From contig NC_087067.1 in the NCBI RefSeq assembly GCF_963678635.1, positions 6,428,647-6,492,646 of the forward strand: DNA of 64,000 nt. The letters are read 5' to 3'. Numbering within the stretch: the first letter of the stretch is position 1; each line of letters begins with the position of its first letter. A program made the position numbers and the translations under genes. Positions 10,036 to 21,449 of the stretch are shown one piece after another. The notes beneath the pieces are model-generated. The model was given only the letters and a program-made list of their open reading frames with translations. It had not been told where the DNA came from and ran no database searches. This DNA comes from Symsagittifera roscoffensis (Eukaryota > Xenacoelomorpha > Acoela > Convolutidae).

Positions 10036-10653
10036 GTGTGGTATCGAGAAAACCTAATGTACAACATGCGATACCCTGCCATAGGTGAAACTCACTTTCG
10101 ATCAAAACCGGCGTTCATAAATGTGCTCAAAGAACAGTGCTTACCCTCAATGACCTACGACTAATTTGACCCAGATAAAAAAGTATTTATTGATCAAAAA
10201 CCAGCTCTGTTGGGTTGCCAAAGCACCGTAAAAACCAAAACTCTATCCTAATCAGGGGCAGGTCTAGGTTTTTCGCGAGGAGGTGTGGGATGAAAATTTT
10301 GTCGACCGTTCTTTATTTAGGCCGACCAAATGATTTTCTGAGCGCTCTGAAATACAAAATAGCAACATAGACCTTATTGTGGCCCAGTTTTTGGACCCGC
10401 TACTGTCCATTACTGATGTTAATACATTTAAAAAATGAATTACAAAAACAAGGGGCGTCCACCCTTTTGGTTTTTATTCCAAAATATCAAGTTTTGGCCA
10501 AATAACCCCGAATCTATATGACATGGACTAACTTTGAGTGAACAGCTGAGTCAAAAGCTTCAATGTTTCATTTGATCACAACTTATTAAAGAACTCCAGG
10601 GTCAAAAAAAGTTGACTGATTTGTTTTGGATATGTTAAAACTTTGAGTTCACC
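10036..10653. other. intron 2 of the GPCR gene, left part
   Basis: No gene is recognised. The segment 10250-10530 resembles remnants seen near 22.9 kb and 51.0 kb (GGGGCAGG/GGGGCGG with an ACCCTTT block), probably a degraded dispersed element. Confidence 0.4.
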
Positions 10654-10914
10654 ATTTGCAGTAACCATATTATGGCCTTGGCCTAATTGTTCATATTGTT
10701 ATCTATAAATTATATTATGTTATTATTTATATCAAGGTCAATAATGCGTGACCTTTATTGTTATTGAAGAGATTCATTCTCTTAGCTGTAGCTCGGCGTA
10801 CAGTTAGCCACAGATCTTAGGCTGATCAAACAATACCGTTTCAACATTAAATTAACTCTTAGAAACGACTACTTTTTTCAATATAAAACACCAGAGGTTC
10901 TATCCGTTATCACA
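10654..10914 (+). mobile_element. 5' LTR of Ty3/Gypsy-type element (left end truncated)
   Basis: About 261 bases match the 3' LTR with roughly ten substitutions and one indel, about 96% by eye. It ends in GTTATCACA directly before a primer-binding-site-like TGGCGC. The first 22-23 bases of the 3' LTR (from TGTGATACC) are absent here and unrelated sequence replaces them. The left end has therefore been lost or the two LTRs have recombined. Confidence 0.85.
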
Positions 10915-11222
10915 TGGCGCAACCAGCAGGATCCGGTTTTACAGCTCAAGACAATAGGACAGATATGGGAATCCCAATATTCTGGGCTTCTGCAAACTCA
11001 GATCCACCGTGGAATTTCGAAACATGGTTTAATCAATTCCTATTAGCTGTTACGGTCAAAGAGAATGTGGATCCAGAAGTAATGTTGAAAGAACCTAAAG
11101 TTGTTCTTGAAGAACCTGTACCAGTTCCTGAACCACCGGTACAAAACGAAGATGCGCCTGCAGTAGCAGAGAGAGAAGCCCGCAACAGATTGGCACGGGA
11201 CAGAGTTGTTCTAGAAAATTAA
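10914..11222 (+). pseudogene. gag N-terminal part, ended by an in-frame stop
   Basis: The frame starts at an ATG overlapping the primer site and runs 102 codons to TAA at 11220-11222. It includes IPIFWASANSDPPWNF, a matrix/capsid start typical of invertebrate Gypsy Gag, and a Glu/Pro-rich stretch. The next ORF (from 11232) is in the same frame, so one nonsense codon separates them. Confidence 0.65.
10915..10932 (+). promoter_or_regulatory. primer-binding site
   Basis: TGGCGCAACCAGCAGG follows the 5' LTR end directly. Starting with TGG (complement of the tRNA CCA end) and touching the LTR fits a minus-strand primer site. The primer tRNA was not identified. The gag ATG (10914-10916) overlaps it. 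Confidence 0.6.
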
Positions 11223-11231
11223 GAACGGGTT

Positions 11232-13925
11232 ATGAGAGGACCTAAAGTAGGACAACGTATTCTATCACGAAAATGGAAAACGTTTGACATCACGATTATT
11301 TCTCGCTTTGGGCGCAGAAGGAAAGAAAAATTTATCCAAAAGAATCTGCTCACAGAAATATCCATGCGGGAAATAGTGCGATTAGCAAAAATCTCATTTG
11401 AGAAAACGAAATGTACTACTTACGAGAGATACAAATTGTTTACACGATCTCATGAAACGAATGAAACTCTCGAATTTTTTCATGCGGCATTGACTGCACA
11501 AGCAGCAAAGGCGGAGCTGGAAGGACTGGAAGAAGAGTTGGTGAGAGATCTATTTATATCCCGGATGAGGAATGTTGTTCTTCAAGACACACTAACTTTT
11601 GAAACACTTTATCCTGAAGAAGTTCTAAAGCGTGCAAAAAAATTCGAACAGAGTAAACAAACTACTCAAGCATTTCAAAAGTCTTCAACGAATACTAACA
11701 ACTCAGGATTGTTTTCAAGTTCACAAATAAAAATAAAACAAGAACCGGTTATGGCAATTGGAATCAAGGGGTATAACCATAGACGACAAGGTCAGAATCA
11801 GAATAGAAGGAAGCAGTATGACAACAGAAATACTACAAGATCTAAGGGGGATCAAAAACAATGCACGCGATGTGGTAGAGTGTTTAGAGAAGGACATCTG
11901 AAAAACTGCCCGGCAATGGTTAAATCGTGTAAGAACTGTAACAAACCCAATCATTTTGCAAAAATATGCAGATCACAGCAAGTTAACGAAGTTGCAATTG
12001 AAGATTCCAGTTCGGAAGAGAAATGTAATTTAATACAAAATTTTGATTCCTGTGACAAATTTGAGATAATGGCGGTAGAAGAGGATTTAGCTTCTATTGC
12101 GGAAATTGAAAAATACATCAACAAACCAGTATTAGCGAATGTGTACGAAGAAGGAAACGACGAGAAGAAAGCGATGATTGCAAAGTCTGAAACTATTGAG
12201 AAAATTGAGATTCGAAGGAATCCAAAATCTCATCAAATTAAAGCATTGAAGGCTTTAGTGAAAACTGATAGTCATATTTTGAATATGACTATAGACACGG
12301 GTAGTCCAGTATCACTTCTGAATTGGGCGACAACGAAACAAATTCTGGAAGGACCTACGAATTCAAAATTTATTCCAGCGGAGAAGCTTAACCTGTCCGC
12401 GCAGTTTGTGGATTACAAAAAACGACCTATTTTGATATTAGGAGCATTGAAAGCGAATCTGCGTTCGGCGGGTTGGGAAGTGTTTGGAGCGATACTGTTA
12501 GTCACGGAAAGACGTATGCGGTGTATACTAGGTCTGGACCTTCAAGGTAAACTAGGAATTCAGACTACTCAGAAACCAGCTCCAACACGAAGATCCAGGT
12601 TTGATGTGCTACTGTGCGAGCAGTCAGAAGGTTGGAAACAAAAATTCTATAGTCAATTTAAAGACCTTTTTGACAGACAAGGGGAGTCAAAGAACCATAC
12701 TGTGAATACAAAATTTAAATATCCTTTATGTCCGATCCAAGAAAAAGGTAGGGGAATCCCTCTACACATTCAGGATAAAGTACAAGCAGAGCTAGATAAA
12801 CTACTTGTGGAAGGACATATTCAAAAGTTGGATAAATGTACAAGTGATTGTTTTATTGCTCCAATTGTCATCACAGTTAAGAAAAATATTTCAATTAAGT
12901 TAGCCTTGGACGCAAAACCCATCAATAGACAATTGTATAAAAATAAATATCAGATGCCAAACGTGGATGAACTGATAGATGGGGTTAGTCAAATAATCAC
13001 GGCAACATCAGAAGGTACACTGTATTTCACTGTGTTGGATTTAGAGTATGCCTACAGTCAAATAAGGCTAACTGCGGACACAGCGAAACAATGCAATTTC
13101 AACATCGTAGGAGGTCAGGCAACGGGAACATATAGGTTTCTGACAGGCTTTTACGGGCTGGCGGACATGCCTGCTGAATTCCAAAAAGCAATGGATAGAA
13201 CATTGAATCATTCCAAAAACACCTTTTGCTTCCTGGATGATATTTTAATTGTATCAAAGGGAGAAGCTAGGGATCTTGAGAAATTGGTTCGAAATGTGTT
13301 GCAGAACTTGGATGATGAAAATCTCGCATTGAAAATTACAAAATGTGAATTTTTTCAGCCCTCAGCGAATTGGCTAGGCCATAATTTATCGGCAGAAGGT
13401 ATAATACCGAAAATTACGAAAACTGAGGCCATTGCAAATCTACAACCTCCCAAGTCACTAAAACACTTTAGATCCTTCATGGGCAGCATTAATCATTTAT
13501 CTAAGTTCATTCCGAATGCGGCTAATTTAACTGATAAACTCCGACCACTGTTGAAAGAAGAAAATGAAAAAAAGAAAATGAAGAATGTTCAACTACCAGT
13601 GAAAAAATTTGATTGGGACAATGAACACTCTGTAGCATTTGAGGAAATAAAAAGAGCAGTAGCCAATATCGCTTTGTTAAACTATTATGATCCATCTAAA
13701 GAAACTCGGGTAAAGTGCGATGCCAGTCACAGTGGTCTAGGGGCTACTCTTGATCAATGGTCTGATCAAAACGAGTGGGTACCGATTGCATTTGCATCCC
13801 GGTATCTAAATTGCCAAGAAAAAAAATATTCTACTAATGAACTCGAGCTGCTAGCAGTAGTTTGGGCTGTAGATCGCTTCAAACATTATTTATTGGGAAA
13901 AGAATTTGTCATAGCACAAACTTGA
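11232..13925 (+). pseudogene. gag-pol: capsid, CCHC knuckles, protease, RT, part of RNase H
   Basis: The 897-codon frame has a capsid-like region (about 1-150), then two zinc knuckles near 210-245 (a variant one and a clean CKNCNKPNHFAKIC), the aspartic protease motif TIDTGSPVSLL near 355, and an RT domain (about 500-700) with YAYSQIRL, TGFYGLADMPAEFQKAMD and FLDD in place of the usual Y(V/I)DD. RNase H begins at about 815 with VKCDASHSGLG and later NELELLAVVW. The frame then ends abruptly inside RNase H at TGA, where a short inserted stretch (about 16 bases) changes the frame. Gag and pol are in one frame with no stop or shift between them. The region around 11,290-11,360 reads less like capsid than its surroundings and may hide paired frame changes. 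Confidence 0.85.
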
Positions 13926-13929
13926 TTTG

Positions 13930-14479
13930 TCAACAGATTTATCAAGGTTTAACGTCTGCTTTGGGGGAGCATAGATCAAATAAAACGTATCAATCTCGAC
14001 TAACCAGGTGGGTGGACCGGTTACTACCGTATCAATTTAAGGTTATCCATATTCCTGGAAAAGATATGGGTATCGTTGATTATCTCTCGAGAGAGCCCAA
14101 TGGAGAACAATGGCCTGAATCTGAATTAGATGAAAGATTTGTAGTGACTTCGATTGAAAATTTTCACAAAGCGCTCGACTGTTTGAGCAGTCGGTTTAGT
14201 GAAACGGATCAAAAGATTGCTGTTAACATTCTAGAACATTCTGGAATAACAAGCGAAATTAGCCACTGTAAAGACAACTCATCACACGGTTGCTATGGTG
14301 ACCGATTTGTTCAAAACTGGAAAAAGCTCGACCGGAACGAAAAAGGACAAAGCTCACGTTTTCAAAGAGAACAGAATGAGAAAAACACATTAAACAAGAT
14401 GTTTCGTACTAAACAGTCGGATAAAAAGTCAAACAAAAAAAGATTGGAAAAAAATTTCAAACCAATCGGCGATCACTAG
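13930..14479 (+). pseudogene. RNase H end and connection region
   Basis: After the frame change the protein resumes in another frame with GEHRSNKTYQSRLTRWVDR and VDYLSREPN, the characteristic end of Gypsy RNase H and connection domain. A Lys/Ser-rich linker follows, to TAG at 14477-14479. The next ORF starts five bases later in a different frame. Confidence 0.75.
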
Positions 14480-14483
14480 AAGG

Positions 14484-15662
14484 ATGGATAAAAACCAATC
14501 GGGGTCAGGAAAGTCGAAGAAGATAACGAACAGACAAAATGAAGAACGGCGGGACGAGTTGACAGAGCAGGTGACGGAAACTACCTTTTCCCGGACACGT
14601 ATGGTGAAAAGAGGAGCGTGCAGCAGGCAGGACTCGGACACTTCCGATTCAGACTTACCACAAGTCGAGTGGCGAACAGTAAAGAGGTCAATCAAACCCA
14701 AAGGACGTAAAGAGATCACACCTGCCAACTCAGCAGAGACAAACCTAATCTCATTTTGGGACCTCACGGGGGCAGAAAAATCTGAGAACCCGAAAAGCTT
14801 ACTCGAACTCGAAGCACGGACAGTATTGGAAGATAGAAACAGACGAGAACAGGATTTGGAGACAAATGTCCAAAGAGAAAAACCACCGATATTAGAAGTG
14901 GATCTCACGGCTGAAAGTCCGTCCGAGAGCCCAGAAGTCTGTGTGATGAAAAAGGAAAAGATAACTCACAAATCCAGGAAAGACGACCCTCGCCAAGTGG
15001 AGACGAGTACAGAAAATAGTCTCGACAACCTTACCAAGTTGTTCGATAGAAGCCTGTTAGCAGAGTTGATCTCTGAGGATGCTTGGATGGATAGACTTCG
15101 GCGAGTAATTGAAAGAAACGATCTTCATAGTTTCGAGTTGATGGGTCCGTATACAAATCCTATCTGGCACCAACTCTCCGTGGTGGATGATTGTATATTG
15201 GTGGACAACAGGCTGGCTGTTCCGGGGCAATTGCGGCAAGCAGTGCTGAAGAAAATTCGTCGCGGTCACCCAGGTCAGGAAGCGATGCTAGATGTTTCGA
15301 AATACCTGTGGTGGCCGCACATGCACAAAGATATAGTCAATCTGGCGGAGGAATGCAGAAGCTGCACCCGCTACGGTAATAATGCTAAGTACATCATACC
15401 AAAAAATGCTAGTAAACCTCTTCCGCTGCTAACGCAGCCGGGTCAAGAAGTTCATTTAGATTATGCTGGTCCACTCGAAGACTACAAAGGGAAATATATA
15501 TATTTGCTGGTAGCAATAGATAGGTATTCTAAGTTTCCGTCGGTAAAAATCACTAAATCAACAGGGGGAAAATCGTCGACGAAATTTCTTCGTTCCTACA
15601 TTGATATTCACGGAATACCCGAATCAATAAGAACCGACCAGTTCTCCGGTTTATGTTACTAG
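14484..15662 (+). pseudogene. integrase N-terminal zinc domain and first half of the core
   Basis: The 392-codon frame opens with a long polar, charged linker (about 1-190). It then has the HHCC zinc finger (HPGQEAMLDVSKYLWWPHM, CRSC near 290-305) and the start of the DDE core with HLDYAGP (first Asp) and IRTDQ (second Asp). It then runs into TAG at 15660-15662. The third acidic residue and its neighbourhood are not found downstream, so a piece of the core seems lost. Confidence 0.75.
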
Positions 15663-15742
15663 ATGAAAATGTAACATCAATAAAACTATGTCCTAGTACA
15701 ATACTTCGTGATCTCCGATAGAGTAAACAAAAAACAATACAA

Positions 15743-17338
15743 ATGTTGCCATTCGAAGCCCATTTTGGTCGATTGCCAAAAACTGAAATTAAAATTCTGA
15801 GTGACAAATTTTTACGAAATTCTGATCGTTTAGATAAAGAACACCTGGAACGTTCTGCGCTCACTGCCTCACAACTCAAAAGGCGCATTGACCAGTCTCG
15901 TGATGGCCTGAAAATTGTCAGAAAAGGACAAAACAGCCGAGATGTGAGCCCATTATTTAAACAGCAAGTTGACTCCGCACAGGATCGTGCGAGAGCGCGG
16001 GCATTGAAGGAACTCTTGGAAGCTAATGCCAGGTGGAAACAAACCAGACGTGATACATCTGCAAATGACCTAAGGCGTACTGTGGAGGAGACGAGTACGA
16101 TTAACCCCGAATTACGTAAAGGAAGGTTGTTTTCGTGGGAGCGTGGCTTTATCCAGGATAAACCAGAAGATATCGTCAGTCAGCGTCAATGGTCACCCAT
16201 ACTGATCAGGAAAGATGAGGAGAGGAGAAGTTGAAAGGCCCTCACGAAGCCGTTGAAAGGAAAAGTCCTTTCAGAAACGCCCTCTACTGTCAAGGCAGCA
16301 GCGGGGGCCATATATAGAAAGAGTGACATTGCCAAAGCTAAGGTCGTCGTGCAGGACAAAGTGAACCATCGTCGTTCTCCAACAGGAGAAGAACTAAAAA
16401 AGAAACAGCAAAAACAATCACAACGGCAATCCGAGGAACAAGAAGAAGCTGAGGATAGTGGGTCTGACGAGGATTTACTGCTAGAGCAGCGAACTTTGGA
16501 TCCAGTAGAGGCACAGAGAAAATTCCAGGACAGTCCGACAGTGGTCACATCAAAAGATATCTTGCAAGGTGGTGGTCTAAATCTAGTGGTGAAAAGGGCT
16601 AAACATAACATGGCCGGACCCTTCACCAAACCGTCTAAGATAAAAGGGGGCGGAGGCACAAAAGATTCGAAACAAGTAAATCTTAAGAATAAGTGCCCTG
16701 CCGCGGCAGACGAAGGACAACAACCTCAAGCGTGTTCGTCAAACTCAGCGGTGGTCCCAAAATCGACTTCTACACCTCACAGCAGCACAACCGGTAAAAC
16801 GAAAGAAATATCACGTAATACATCTCCAGAAACCATTCTGGACACTTTCAACAATAAAGATTTAACGGCAGCAGATTGGAATCGATTGGCTGACCAATTG
16901 CTTGAGAGAGGAGTACAGCGTACGGCGGCAGATATATTACATTCTAAAGAGAATGCGGGAGATGATGAAGAATCTAATAACCCCCCAGGGTTTTCAGACG
17001 AATCAGAAGAGGAAGAAACGTCTGTACGCAAAAGCGGGAGGTCGAAAAAAGGACCGAGTAGATACGGTGATCCAATCAAACACTCTGTAAAGTCAAAATC
17101 ATACCATAATGATCTCTTGGATTTGAATCAGGCCGAATTAGAGGCTTACAGAATTAAACTAGCAATTTTTAAACCCGATTCGACGAATTCGGTGGAAACG
17201 AAATTTGGTCTACTGGAGAAACATCCCTTTAGAAGAAAATTCGGCAGCGAGGCGCTTCATATTAACCGGTCTTGGAATGCTGAGTGGCGGGTTCCACTAC
17301 AATTTGAAGAAGAGCACGAGGAGAAAGAAGGAAAGTGA
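15743..17338 (+). pseudogene. integrase C-terminal region and charged tail
   Basis: The reading resumes with PFEAHFGRLPKTE, which follows the integrase core in Gypsy elements, then a basic helical region. A TGA at 16232-16234 interrupts the frame, which continues from about 16,235 to 17,338. This tail is long and highly charged, with Gln/Glu/Lys runs, acidic patches (DESEEEETSV) and near its end KSGRSKKGPSRYGDPI, like the GPY/chromo-side tail of related integrases. The length of the tail (about 360 residues) is unusual. A frame-1 shadow ORF is ignored. Confidence 0.65.
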
Positions 17339-17470
17339 TGAAACCAAGTCGTGAATGCACAAAAGACAAATTAAAAACAAAGCCAAAAGAAAAAAATTTC
17401 TTAAACTGAGTATTAAAACTCCTATGCATTATTATTAAAATTTGATAATGTATTATAAAATTTTCTTGGT

Positions 17471-17481
17471 CGAGCGGGGTA
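17471..17481 (+). promoter_or_regulatory. polypurine tract
   Basis: GAGCGGGGTA lies directly left of the 3' LTR start TGTGATA, the expected place for the plus-strand primer. It is short and imperfect. Confidence 0.45.
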
Positions 17482-17764
17482 TGTGATACCGCAACTGCTC
17501 CTGCATTTGCAGTAACCAAATTATGGCCTTGGCCTAATTGTTCATATTGTTATCGATAAATTATATTATGTTATTATTTATATCAAGGTCAAAAATGCTT
17601 GACCTTTATTGTTATTGAAGAGATTCATTCTCTTAACTGTAGCTCGGCGTACAGTTAGCCACAGATCTTAGGCTGATCAAACAATACGGTTTCAACATTA
17701 AATTAACTCTTAGAACCCACTACTGTTTTCAATATAAACACCAGAGGTTCTATTCGTTATCACA
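17482..17764 (+). mobile_element. 3' LTR of the Gypsy-type element
   Basis: 283 bases, bounded by TGTGATA and TATCACA, a perfect 7-bp inverted terminal repeat of the TG...CA type. It is the complete LTR copy. The 5' LTR lacks the first 22-23 bases. Confidence 0.85.
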
Positions 17765-18102
17765 CACCCGTAAAAAAAATCATCATCAATCTGACCTTTC
17801 CTATAACGATTTCTTCAATTGGCGAAATTTTGAAAGCTTACGAGAGCTGTTCACCGTAAAAAAAAACTTAGGGATTGATCAGAATAAAATAATAAATAGG
17901 GAAAACTTCTGAATAACAGGGGTCGAATTTAGGAGGACTTGTATGCAAGTATCCTTTCTATTACTCTTAATTACCCTTTTTTGGTTGAGAGGTCATTTAA
18001 ATTTGTGAACAATTGGTTACAATTGGTTACAATTCATAGGAAATTTGAATTTGTGGGTGGGGTTAGGGAGTGTAAGAGAGTTATGAAATGTCCAGTTTTC
18101 AG
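17765..18102. other. GPCR intron 2, right part
   Basis: AT-rich intron sequence ending in the acceptor TTTTCAG before exon 3. A short tandem of AATTGGTTAC is near 18,010. Confidence 0.5.
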
Positions 18103-18373
18103 AAAATAACGAAAAACGATAAAGCGAACTTGGTTTTGCTTTATATTTCAGCGACTGTCATCAACTACGCCCTGGGCGTCATCATATCCTCGCCCGCTCT
18201 CTTCAGCTCAGTTTTCAATGAGGAGTTTGGAAATTGCGAGCAGAGACAGGAAACCTCCAATGGGTCAGATTTGATGTGGAAGAGAATATTGTCGCGTCTG
18301 CCAGGGTTATTTACTTATCTATCCCTATCATTGTGATGACAATTCTCAGCCTAATAATTGCTAAACACCACAG
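18103..18373 (+). pseudogene. GPCR exon 3: TM4, extracellular loop 2, TM5, with a frame break
   Basis: The acceptor TTTTCAG precedes it and the donor CAG|GTAAGC follows. In one frame it reads a basic loop, TM4 (LVLLYISATVINYALGVI, then SSP) and loop 2 with a Cys (GNCEQ). That frame then runs to a stop at 18334-18336 without TM5. TM5 (ARVIYLSIPIIVMTILSLI) lies in the frame one base back, open from 18222 to the donor. One missing base (or two extra) between about 18,222 and 18,290 explains this. With the shift allowed, the exon ends in phase 2 and matches exon 4. No slippery heptamer is seen, so programmed frameshifting is unlikely. A pseudogene or a base error are the main options. Confidence 0.7.
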
Positions 18374-19621
18374 GTAAGCAGAAACAATCGAACGCTTGAA
18401 AAATTTTCTAGTTTTACTCAAGTTTTGGTCGTTGTACTTTGAAACAGATAGACAGTCTGTGAAACTTCAAATTTAAAGGGTTACTGGGTGCTGGGTGCAA
18501 GTAAAGGGTTACTGGTGCATTGACATTTGTGTCACAGATATTTGTGTCCTTGACAAAACAGTCCGATAATATAAAATTTTACCAGACATTATGTCCCAGA
18601 CAAAATAGTCCTAAACTGTTTTGCGAAATTAATTTCTTTGATTTGACCTTGTGATCTTTTATGCTTTATTCTTTTGAGGTTGTTTGATCGTACTTTAATT
18701 AGATTCTATGCGTACCAATTAGCCATAGAACAGTCAAAATGGGACAAAACTTTCAACAACAATTTGAAATTTAAAAGCGCATTTGGCCGAGCGATGAAGT
18801 CATAAGTTTCAGGGACAAAAGGTCTGAAGTTCAAATCTCGGGTCTGACACAAAATTTTCGTAATTTGGTCATGTTTTAAAATTGAAAAACCCAAAACTGG
18901 GTAAACTAGGGCAAAAATGAAATAGGTTGACTCGATTGAGCCAAAAGAGAACAAGATGGTAAAAGCTTGATTGCATTGATAACTTTGCCGTTTTCAATAC
19001 ATGTCCAGCTCATTTTTGAAAATTTCTGGGAAAAAGTTCAACTGCACCCTTTTAGGAAACTCAGAAGTTTACTTGGGTTGTAAGTCGCAACTAGTTTTGG
19101 CCGTTTTTTGCTGTTTTACTCAGTTAACCGTTCTCTGGTTGGCCGAATAGCTCGGGATTACTGCTGCATTCTTTCTGTGAATGTCTCTTTGGACGGAAAG
19201 AATTGTTTGACGTGGTGGCTCATCTGCAACAACTGCTCTTGTTTTGAGAGCTGTCCTGAATTTTAGTTTTTAAACATCGGCTGGATCGGGAAAATGACTG
19301 TGATCATTTATGATAGTGATGTTATCTTGGAAAGTGCGCACAGGGCCATTGCATTTAGATAAAAACATATCTCGACGAAATTGAGGTGTAAGCGTATGCA
19401 TCATAAACTAGCTTTCGTTGTTTTTATTTCTCACAAAAATTCCCGTTGTCAACACGAACTCGAGAGCAATAACTGTGTCACTATGAATAAAAATCACGCT
19501 TTGAACCACTAATAGCCCGAAAAATTATTATGAATATATAGAAAATAGCAAAGGGGGCTGGAAAAGAGGGCTCGTTTTCCACTAGCCCTCCCCGCATTTG
19601 AATTTTAATTTGAACAAGAGT
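18374..19621. other. GPCR intron 3, left part
   Basis: No gene. Near 18,830 a tRNA-like B-box phrase (AGTTCAAATCTCGGG) suggests a small SINE remnant. Near 19,556-19,600 is a MITE-end-like segment (GGCTGGAAAAGAGGGCTCG) related to the 7416-7639 element. Confidence 0.4.
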
Positions 19622-20150
19622 GCTCACATCAAGGCGAAGCCCTGAATGTTCTTACTGCTGTTTATGGTTTATGGAGCAGTAATAACCTAAAAAAATTAAA
19701 TGTAATAAAAAAATAAATATTTTTCCCTAAAATTTGAAATTTTTCATGAATTTTTCATCACCCCACACGCCATATAAAGTACAAAAAGATAGATTTCGCT
19801 CCTTGTAACAAATCAATTATGGCAAATAAACTTCTTTCAACCAATTTGCAACAATTTCTAAGACGGATTAAATCTCCGCTCACACGTTAATAGCGCGAAG
19901 TATATCGCGCGTAAATTGTCCATAATTGGCCAAAAAGTCAATCTTTAAACCCCCATAACTTTACAAAAAATAATCTCAGGTGAAATAATTTTTGAAATTT
20001 AAGCTTAGGACAACAATACCTCTTGAATGATGTTAAAAATACCGTCAACAATTGCTAGTTGAAAAGTCGAACTTTGTTTGAAGAAAAAAAACTCACCCGA
20101 GCACAAATATTCCGTTACTTTGGTTACGAAAGTCGGTACAATAACGGCTT
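19622..20150. repeat. dispersed repeat, copy 1
   Basis: About 530 bases match 49,976-50,500 in the same orientation: AAGGCGAAGCCCTGAATGTTC, ATTTCTAAGACGGATTAAA, an AT-rich palindrome GCGCGAAGTATATCGCGC, and TTCCGTTACTTTGG near the end. It is non-coding. The strong GCGCGA...TCGCGC hairpin and lack of ORFs suggest a MITE or SINE-like family. Confidence 0.7.
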
Positions 20151-20994
20151 TTCCCTCACTTTAAAAATTGTAACTTTTTAAACGTTCATTATGAATGAAT
20201 GCATAATCTTACAATGTTTCCTGAGAAGAAACAGTCGGTTCAGAATAGTTAGTTTGTTCACAGTATGTCAAACTACATTGTGTTATGGCAATGTCAAAAT
20301 AGTTATACAAAATTGAAACTCAGATTTTGGGGTGGTGGAATAGACACAGAGGAAGAGGGAAGCTTTGTAGCATGCGAGATTTAGAAAATGAAGCAAAAAA
20401 TAGCTATGACGAATTCTAGACTCGATAAAGACTAAAAATGAAAAAAAAAAAATTAGCAATATCAGGAAAAGTATTTGTGAAAACAGAAAGAAATTAGATG
20501 TACTCTTAATATCAACTCACATTGATAGCATCAAGGGCAGTAAGAAGATAAACTACTAGCGTTTCCAAGATGAGTAGCACAAGCGAGTTTAGCACCTGTG
20601 AATTTGTCACGTCCAAAAGAAGTCTGAACTGAATCGACCTTTCTGGCTTAGCAGTTTCAAACATGCCTTTCACAATAAACTTGAAGAAACTTGAACTTTA
20701 AAAAAGTCGGGCTACGGGAACTAAGCCGACAAAAGCAAACGAGACAGATGATAGTCAGAAAAAGCATTCATCACGGTGGAGGTCAAATTTTGCGTTTTGT
20801 GAACTTTATGCATATTCCGCAACCAGGACGCTCCCTTTGTTCTTCTTTTGTTTTTTCAATTTCTATGATTGTTCCGACACATTTCTAACAGTTTTAACGA
20901 ACAAAACATAACCAAAACTTACAGACACAAAACTTTGCGCCTCTTCGGTGCACAGTTTGGCCTCGTAACGCAAAGACTCTTGTTTCAAAAAACA

Positions 20995-21080
20995 GGTCCC
21001 GGCCGGATTCGAACCACAAACTTTTGCCTTCTCAAGCAGTTCTATTAACTCTACACCAGATGCGCTGGTTGGTTTCTTGA
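20995..21080 (-). repeat. tRNA-derived SINE-like segment
   Basis: On the minus strand GTTCGAATCCGGCC resembles an RNA polymerase III B box, preceded by an A-box-like stretch. Other positions in the window carry similar segments with different flanks, so this is a dispersed SINE remnant and not a functional tRNA gene. Confidence 0.45.
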
Positions 21081-21449
21081 ATTTGAATTCATAATTACCA
21101 AGCTGAAAATACCTGAGCTGAAACCCTTCAAGACGAATAAAACTCAAACTATTAAAAACTTTTTAGGTGCCTTCAGAGCACACATTCGCCCACAAATTTT
21201 TTCCCGCCCTCAAACGGCGCGAAAGTCGATATAATAAAAACGAAAACAAATTTGGCTGGAAGACGACACTTACAAAGTAAATTAAAGAAACTTAGTAAAA
21301 CTTAGTAAAACTTAGTAAAATAGCTAAGCTATTTACGGCAAAAACAAACGATGCTTAGATGTGGCAACTAAGCCGACAAAACATAAGTTGACAAATATTA
21401 CGCCGAACATTTTATTTGAAACAGAAAGTTTCTGTTTGAAAAAAAAAAA

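Larger units (their letters stand above)
10654..17764 (+). mobile_element. decayed Ty3/Gypsy-type LTR retrotransposon in a GPCR intron
   Basis: The order is LTR, primer-binding site, gag with CCHC knuckles, protease, reverse transcriptase, RNase H, integrase, basic/acidic C-terminal region, LTR: the Ty3/Gypsy order (RT before integrase). The reading frame is broken by an in-frame stop at 11220-11222, a frame change near 13,912-13,930, a stop at 14477-14479, a frame change with loss of part of the integrase core at 15,640-15,743, and a stop at 16232-16234. The LTRs differ at about 4% of sites, which fits an old, inactive copy. It is in the same orientation as the GPCR gene. A target duplication cannot be read because the 5' LTR is incomplete. 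Confidence 0.85.

Noticed and set aside
14429-14908. 159-codon minus-strand ORF
   Set aside because: It is antisense to the clear integrase-linker frame of the Gypsy element and has no protein signature.
10650-17768. CACC as target duplication of the Gypsy element
   Set aside because: CACC occurs on both sides, but the 5' LTR is truncated, so its left flank is not the original insertion border.
18240-18275. Programmed -1 frameshift in the GPCR exon
   Set aside because: The direction would fit, but there is no slippery heptamer or obvious downstream structure, and such signals are not expected in receptors.
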